Positions 59,914 through 64,000 of a stretch of DNA of 64,000 nt are shown here, one piece after another. The notes under the pieces are model-generated. The model was not told where the DNA came from. It saw only the letters and a list, made by a program, of their open reading frames with translations, and searched no databases. This stretch comes from SSF26 sp037443945. GTDB taxonomy: Bacteria; Chloroflexota; Anaerolineae; J102. The DNA is taken from NCBI GenBank assembly GCA_037443945.1, contig JBBINH010000007.1, positions 1-64,000 on the forward strand, in the 5' to 3' direction. Position 1 is the first letter of the stretch, and every line of letters begins with the position of its first letter. Position numbers and translations under genes: made by a program.

Positions 59914-60888
59914 ATGAATTTTCTGATCACCGGAGGAGCCGGCTTCATCGGCCGCCATCTGGCTAAACGTCTGGTTGAATTGGGACATCACGTCCGTGTC
60001 CTGGACGATCTCAGCGCCGGCGATCCCACTGCGCTTGACGAACGCGTCCTCTTCCAACGCGGGGATGTGCGCGATCTGCCCAAGCTGTGGACCCAATTGC
60101 ACGGTATCGATTGTGTCTATCACCTGGCTGCCCGCGTCTCCCTGCCTCAATCCATCCTCTACCCGCGCGACTACAACGATGTCAATGTTGGCGGCACCGT
60201 CACCCTCATGGAAGCCATGCGTGCCACCGGCATTCGCCGCATCGTCCTGGCCTCGTCGGGCACCATCTACGGCGACCAAAAACGTCAGCCGGTGGACGAG
60301 ACGGTCGTCCCTCAATTGCTCACCCCCTATGCTGTCAGCAAATTTGCCGCCGAACATTACATGTTCACCCTGGGCATCCATTACGGCATCGAAACGGTGG
60401 CCTTGCGCATTTTCAATGCCTATGGTCCCGGCCAGGCCTTGCCGCCGGCCTATCCACCGGTGGTCCCCCAACTGATTCATCAGGTGCTCAACGGTGGCAC
60501 TTTCGTGGTTTTCGGCAGCGGTAAGCAAACGCGCGATTATGTCTATATTGACGATGTCGTCGATGCCCTGATCGAGGCCGGCATCCGGGAGGGGGTGGAT
60601 CGTCAGGTCATCAACGTCGGCAGCGGTCGCGAGACCAGCGTTGTGGAACTGATTGCCCTGGCGGAAAGAGTCACAGGCCGCACGGCCCGTGTTTTGTACA
60701 ATGAACAGCAAAGCGGTGGGGTCAACCGTCTTCTGGCCGATCTGGAAAAGGCTGCCGCCCTCCTCGACTATCGGCCTCGGGTGTCTCTGGAAGAGGGCTT
60801 ACGGCGTACGGTTTTGCTCGATCCCCGTTTCCGGCGGCTTATGGACAAAACGGTGCCCGCATCCGGTGCGAATCCCGACCGCGAGTAG
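59914..60888 (+). CDS. NAD-dependent nucleotide-sugar epimerase/dehydratase (UDP-glucose 4-epimerase-like)
   Basis: A 324-residue extended short-chain dehydrogenase. The NAD loop is GGAGFIG at 7-13, the catalytic tyrosine and lysine are in TPYAVSKFAAEHY (YxxxK), and AYGPGQALPPAYPPVVPQLI and KQTRDYVYIDDVVDAL match the substrate-binding region. The substrate is a nucleotide-sugar, such as UDP-glucose or UDP-GlcNAc. AGGAG precedes the ATG. It fits the surface-glycan genes and WecA-like transferase in the window. Confidence 0.88.
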   Translation: MNFLITGGAGFIGRHLAKRLVELGHHVRVLDDLSAGDPTALDERVLFQRGDVRDLPKLWTQLHGIDCVYHLAARVSLPQSILYPRDYNDVNVGGTVTLMEAMRATGIRRIVLASSGTIYGDQKRQPVDETVVPQLLTPYAVSKFAAEHYMFTLGIHYGIETVALRIFNAYGPGQALPPAYPPVVPQLIHQVLNGGTFVVFGSGKQTRDYVYIDDVVDALIEAGIREGVDRQVINVGSGRETSVVELIALAERVTGRTARVLYNEQQSGGVNRLLADLEKAAALLDYRPRVSLEEGLRRTVLLDPRFRRLMDKTVPASGANPDRE

Positions 60889-60950
60889 CGCCGCGCCGTT
60901 CAGACCACGACTTCGGGAGCGATTCCAAACGATGGAGCTTGAGGGGGACT

Positions 60951-61592
60951 TCAGCGATGGATGACGACCGGTGTGCCGTAATCGGCCCATTCGTAGAGGA
61001 ACCTGGCATCGGCGTTGCGCAGATTCACACAGCCGTGACTCATAGGCCGGCCAAAGTTGTTATGCCAGTACGTGCCGTGAATGGCGTAGTTGCCCACGAA
61101 GTACATAACCCATTGCACATTGGGCAGCCGGTAGCCGGGTCCTGACATGGTCTGGCTGCGGACTTTGCTGCGAATGCGAAACGTGCCCACCGGTGTGGGA
61201 GTACGGCGCAGGCCGGTGCTGACGGCTACATTGAGGACCACGCGATGGCCTTCGTGGGCGATCAGGCGCTGTTGCGAGAGGTCAATCTCGATCCAACGTC
61301 GGGCGCCGGCCGGCGCCGAAACGGATGGGGATGTCGGCGCCGGCCCACCGGCAGTCGGGATAACCAGCCGCTGGCCCACGTAAATGCGATTGACATTGCT
61401 GATTCCGTTGGCCGCAGCCAACGCCCGCATCGAAACGCCGTAGCGTCGGGCGATCTGGGTGAGGGTTTCGCCTCGACGCACGATATGTACCGTTCCCCCG
61501 GAACCCGGTGCAGCCTGGGCCCGAGCCGGTAGGACCAAGTTTCCGGCCAGAATCACAACGGCGGCCAGGAGTGCAAGCCACACCCTTGTCAT
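60951..61592 (-). CDS. LysM-containing L,D-transpeptidase
   Basis: A 213-residue exported protein. A signal peptide (RVWLALLAAVVILAGNLV, cleaved near ARAQA) is followed by a LysM domain at about 35-79 (HIVRRGETLTQIARRYGVS) and a YkuD catalytic domain from about 97. The active-site signature HGT...SHGCVNL has His172, His186 and Cys188. It crosslinks peptidoglycan stem peptides (3-3) or attaches proteins at the wall. The ATG at 61592 (preceded by GGGAGAG) is used; an ATG two codons upstream is also possible. It converges with the epimerase gene. Confidence 0.9.
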   Translation of the reverse strand: MTRVWLALLAAVVILAGNLVLPARAQAAPGSGGTVHIVRRGETLTQIARRYGVSMRALAAANGISNVNRIYVGQRLVIPTAGGPAPTSPSVSAPAGARRWIEIDLSQQRLIAHEGHRVVLNVAVSTGLRRTPTPVGTFRIRSKVRSQTMSGPGYRLPNVQWVMYFVGNYAIHGTYWHNNFGRPMSHGCVNLRNADARFLYEWADYGTPVVIHR

Positions 61593-61782
61593 TGCCATCT
61601 CTCCCGAGCGGAACGCCGACCCGGAGGTCTTCTCCACGGCGGCCAACAGGATAAACCGGATCTCGTCCCGGCCCGTCTGACCGCCGAACGGCGCTCACCG
61701 AGGGGCTCCCTCAGACGCTCCAGCCCCGACTGCCTGACCCTGTTGCCGAGAGCTTGCGTCCGCCTTAGGATGCGCCACGCCG

Positions 61783-62322
61783 TCAGAATCGGCTCGGTCC
61801 ATCCGCTTCGTTGCTGTCATCCAGGGCCGGAACCAGACCTGGCAGCAACTTTACCACAAGTCGCCGATTTTGCAAATCAACCTCTTGCACCACGTCGGCA
61901 ATGGCCGGCAAAAGCACTTCACCCCAGGCCCCTTGTGTCACATAGACCTCATTGGCTCCTGTCCACCAGACTTCGCGTAAAATCCCTAATTCAATGCCGG
62001 TTGTTGTCACAACCAGCAAGCCTTCCAGTTCATCGCTGTAGTACTCCCCTTCCGGTAGGGGCCGCGCCCACTCGCGTGGGATCACCAGGAAACGGCCACG
62101 CAACGATTCGGCCTCGGTACGGGTGGGGTAACCGGTCAGGCGAATCAACATAAAACCGCGATAGGGCCGTGCCGAGAGGACCCGGCGGGGCTGTTCCTCG
62201 CCTTCGAGCCATAACTCCGCGCCCACGGCAAAGCGCTCGGGAAAATCGGTCATGACTTCGACCTTGACCTCCCCGCGCACCCCGTGGGGGGCCACGATCC
62301 GGCCCACGATCATGGTGCTCAT
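61783..62322 (-). CDS. rimM: 16S rRNA processing protein RimM
   Basis: A 179-residue ribosome assembly factor that binds the 30S head (S19) during 16S maturation. The N-terminal RimM barrel starts IVGRIVAPHGVRGEVKVEV, and the C-terminal PRC-barrel contains YYSDELEGLLVV and LLPAIADVVQEVDL. A 35-residue tail follows. It overlaps the KH gene by 4 bases (ATGA). Confidence 0.95.
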   Translation of the reverse strand: MSTMIVGRIVAPHGVRGEVKVEVMTDFPERFAVGAELWLEGEEQPRRVLSARPYRGFMLIRLTGYPTRTEAESLRGRFLVIPREWARPLPEGEYYSDELEGLLVVTTTGIELGILREVWWTGANEVYVTQGAWGEVLLPAIADVVQEVDLQNRRLVVKLLPGLVPALDDSNEADGPSRF

Positions 62323-62546
62323 TCGATATCTACCGTCACTTTGAGCCCTTTGCGTGCGCCGGCAACCCGGGCCAGGACGCGAATGGCTGCCGCCGTGCGG
62401 CCCTGGCGGCCGATCAACCGACCGACATCATCGCCGGCGGCATGGATGGCGAGATGGAGATTGGACCCGGTACGCCGGGACGAGACAACCACCCGCTCGG
62501 GGTGATGGACCAATTCACGGGCAATGAACTCGACAAGCGCTTTCAT
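62319..62546 (-). CDS. khpA: KH-domain RNA-binding protein (KhpA/YlqC type)
   Basis: A 75-residue protein with a single KH domain: HLAIHAAGDDVGRLIGRQGRTAAAIRVL contains the GxxG loop (IGRQGR). Homologues form a heterodimer with KhpB and bind RNA broadly. The start at 62546 is the ATG preceded by a GGGGG stretch; ATG codons at 62552 and upstream are less likely. The gene is second after rpsP in the ffh-rpsP-khpA-rimM order, which is conserved in many bacteria. Confidence 0.9.
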   Translation of the reverse strand: MKALVEFIARELVHHPERVVVSSRRTGSNLHLAIHAAGDDVGRLIGRQGRTAAAIRVLARVAGARKGLKVTVDIE

Positions 62547-62563
62547 CAGCATATACCCCCAAA

Positions 62564-62605
62564 ACATTCCCCATCACCACCCAAACGGGCGAGGATGGGG
62601 AATGT
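62564..62605 (-). terminator. Intrinsic terminator/attenuator between rpsP and khpA
   Basis: On the minus strand a perfect 12-bp stem (ACATTCCCCATC / GATGGGGAATGT at 62594-62605 and 62564-62575) with an 18-base loop is followed by TTTT. It lies 28 bases after the rpsP stop and its T run touches the GGGGG site before khpA, so it may both lower readthrough and mask the khpA ribosome binding site. Confidence 0.6.
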
Positions 62606-62632
62606 CGGTCGTGGAGAGAAACGGAAAGGCGA

Positions 62633-62899
62633 TCAGGCTTCGGTCTCGGCGCCTGACTCCAGGGTGAAGCCGATACGGCGCAGCATCTGCGCCACCGACT
62701 CGCTGGGCTGAGCGCCCTGGCTCAGCCAGTAGGCCAGACGCTCACGGTTGACTTCAAAGGTCGGCGGATTCGTGCGGGGGTTGTAATAGCCGAGGTTCTC
62801 GATGAAATGACCATCGCGTGGCGCCCGTTGGTCGGCTACGACCACACGGTACGATGCCTGTTTGGTGGAACCGGTGCGACGAAGACGGATGCGAACCAT
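62633..62899 (-). CDS. rpsP: 30S ribosomal protein S16
   Basis: An 88-residue S16. VRIRLRRTGSTKQASYRVVVADQRAPRDG at the N-terminus is the family signature (only the core RIRLRR and YRVVVAD is quoted as decisive), then IENLGYYNPRT. It sits at the 5' domain of 16S rRNA. The ATG at 62899 gives the usual start; AGGAG lies 11 bases upstream. Confidence 0.96.
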   Translation of the reverse strand: MVRIRLRRTGSTKQASYRVVVADQRAPRDGHFIENLGYYNPRTNPPTFEVNRERLAYWLSQGAQPSESVAQMLRRIGFTLESGAETEA

Positions 62900-63040
62900 A
62901 GGTAGGTGTGACTCCTGAAATGCGACTCCGATGAGCCGATGATGAAATAGAAACGAGGACAGAAAGGAAACAAACAGGGGCAATGGAGCCCGGCGAGACG
63001 CCGAACTGCCCGGAGTTGTGCGACGGCACCCTGGCGGACA

Positions 63041-64000
63041 CTAAAGGCCGAACATGCGACCCAGGCCGCCCATCCCGGCACGACGACCACTCTGTTGCAA
63101 TTGTTTCATCAGGCGCTGCATCTCGCGGAACTGACGGAGCAGATCGTTGACCTCCTGAACCGTGGCGCCGGAGCCGGCGGCAATCCGCCGTCGCCGACTG
63201 GCATTCAGGATGGAGGGATCGCGACGCTCCTCCGGTGTCATCGAGCAGATGATGGCCTCGATCCGGCGCAGTTGCTTTTCGGTCGTCTGGGGGTCGATCT
63301 CTTTAGCCAGCCGTCCCAGGCCGGGGATCATCTCCAACAGGCCGGTAAGGGGTCCCATCTTCTTGAGCTGGCGCATTTGCTTGAGGAAGTCCTCGAGATC
63401 GAAGGTGGCCGTGCGCAGCTTTTTCTCCAACCGCACGGCTTCCTCCCGGTCGATCGTGGCCTGGGCCTTTTCGATCATGGTCAGGACATCGCCCATGCCT
63501 AGGATGCGGGAAGCCAGGCGGTCGGGATGGAAGACCTCGATACCGTCTACCTTTTCGCTGGTGCCGAGAAACTTGATGGGCACGCCGGTCACCGTGCGCA
63601 TCGAGATGGCGGCGCCGCCGCGCGCATCGCCGTCGATTTTGGTCAGGATCAGACCGGTCAGCCCTACCCGGTTGTGGAAGTCCTGGGCCACACGCACGGC
63701 CTCCTGGCCGGTCATGGCATCGGCCACCAGCAGCACCTCACAGGGATTGGCAATGGCCTTGATCTGCACCAGTTCCTGCATCATCTGCTCATCGATGTTA
63801 AGCCGGCCGGCCGTGTCGATGATGACCACCGTCCGGGCTTCTTCGCGGGCGCGGCGGAGACCACGACGGACGATCTCCGGTGGGGGCGGCTCGATACCCT
63901 CGCTGTGGACGGGGATATCGATCTGGCGACCGAGCACCTCCAACTGGGTAACGGCAGCCGGTCGGTAGGTATCGGCGGCAATAAGCAGAGGGCGTTGGCC
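63041..64000 (-). CDS. ffh: Signal recognition particle GTPase Ffh, N-terminus cut by window end
   Basis: The C-terminal 319 residues of Ffh (the frame continues open through base 64000, where GQRPLLIAADTYRPAAVTQ is read, so the N-domain and P-loop lie outside). G-domain motifs: DTAGR, TKIDGDARGG and GTSEKVDGIEVF. The methionine-rich M domain (about from LGMGDVLTMIEKAQ on) includes RRRRIAAGSGATVQEVN, the RNA-binding loop. Ffh binds 4.5S RNA and delivers nascent membrane proteins to FtsY. It heads the ffh-rpsP-khpA-rimM run. Confidence 0.96.
   Translation of the reverse strand, partial: GQRPLLIAADTYRPAAVTQLEVLGRQIDIPVHSEGIEPPPPEIVRRGLRRAREEARTVVIIDTAGRLNIDEQMMQELVQIKAIANPCEVLLVADAMTGQEAVRVAQDFHNRVGLTGLILTKIDGDARGGAAISMRTVTGVPIKFLGTSEKVDGIEVFHPDRLASRILGMGDVLTMIEKAQATIDREEAVRLEKKLRTATFDLEDFLKQMRQLKKMGPLTGLLEMIPGLGRLAKEIDPQTTEKQLRRIEAIICSMTPEERRDPSILNASRRRRIAAGSGATVQEVNDLLRQFREMQRLMKQLQQSGRRAGMGGLGRMFGL

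Noticed and set aside
1..64000. tRNA or rRNA genes
   Set aside because: Scanning the intergenic regions for T-arm like sequence and cloverleaf pairing gave no convincing candidate; a covariance-model search would be decisive.

Overview
The window looks like a piece of a bacterial chromosome of high GC content (by eye about 60-63 %), densely packed, with no plasmid, phage or insertion-sequence genes that I can recognise. The style suggests Chloroflexota (Anaerolineae/Caldilineae-like): a coiled-coil protein of the DUF3782 type, a 21-blade WD40 protein, a DUF2723 membrane protein, a membrane protein ending in an ILEI/FAM3-like domain, mevalonate kinase, a fused ATP sulfurylase-APS kinase and a conserved ffh-rpsP-KH-rimM block. 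This assignment is inference from gene content, not from a marker comparison.

Layout. 1-5 kb: the start of a coiled-coil protein, a giant WD40 protein and a lipid kinase, all on the minus strand. 5-9.5 kb: asnS, a WecA/TagO-type sugar-phosphate transferase, two small minus-strand genes and RNase Z. 9.5-14.1 kb: the most unusual locus, a cysteine-rich ArsR-type regulator divergent from a tight run encoding a GcvH-like lipoyl protein, two DGC-domain proteins, an OsmC protein, a CxxC thioredoxin-like protein, a TauE/SafE permease and a [4Fe-4S] protein. 14.3-19.3 kb: TPR protein, lipoprotein and mevalonate kinase (minus strand). 19.6-23.7 kb: pdxS-pdxT-truD-LON-domain-phosphoesterase (minus strand). 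23.9-29.8 kb: cupin, three haem-copper/NnrS-like membrane proteins, YbaK-type deacylase, aminotransferase and gatB. 29.9-37.1 kb: FabI-like reductase, an alkyl-DHAP-synthase-like flavoprotein overlapping a glycerol-3-phosphate dehydrogenase, then sat-cysC and a second cysC. 37.2-45.7 kb: a nine-gene minus-strand array (PIN/TRAM protein, cysS, rlmB, LysE-type exporter, GNAT, kinase, PIG-L deacetylase, hydroxyacyl-CoA dehydrogenase, GNAT). 46-55 kb: a surface-glycan-like set (GT-C/ILEI protein, DUF2723 protein, secreted clan GH-A protein), then a DhaM-HPr-EI phosphotransfer fusion. 55-61.6 kb: small unknowns, a KDPG-aldolase-like protein without its Schiff-base lysine, a DNA-methylase-like protein without its catalytic motif, a sugar-nucleotide epimerase and an L,D-transpeptidase. 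61.8-64 kb: rimM, KH protein, rpsP and ffh (cut by the window end).

How it fits together. Housekeeping translation genes (asnS, gatB, cysS, rlmB, truD, rimM, rpsP, ffh) are interspersed with envelope functions (WecA-like transferase, GT-C proteins, epimerase, L,D-transpeptidase) and thiol/sulfur chemistry. The 9.5-14.1 kb module is the best candidate for an under-described system. Its gene content would fit a lipoamide- and thiol-based sulfur or metalloid relay under a persulfide- or metalloid-sensing repressor, but its substrate is not shown by the sequence. No tRNA, rRNA, CRISPR array or known riboswitch was seen.
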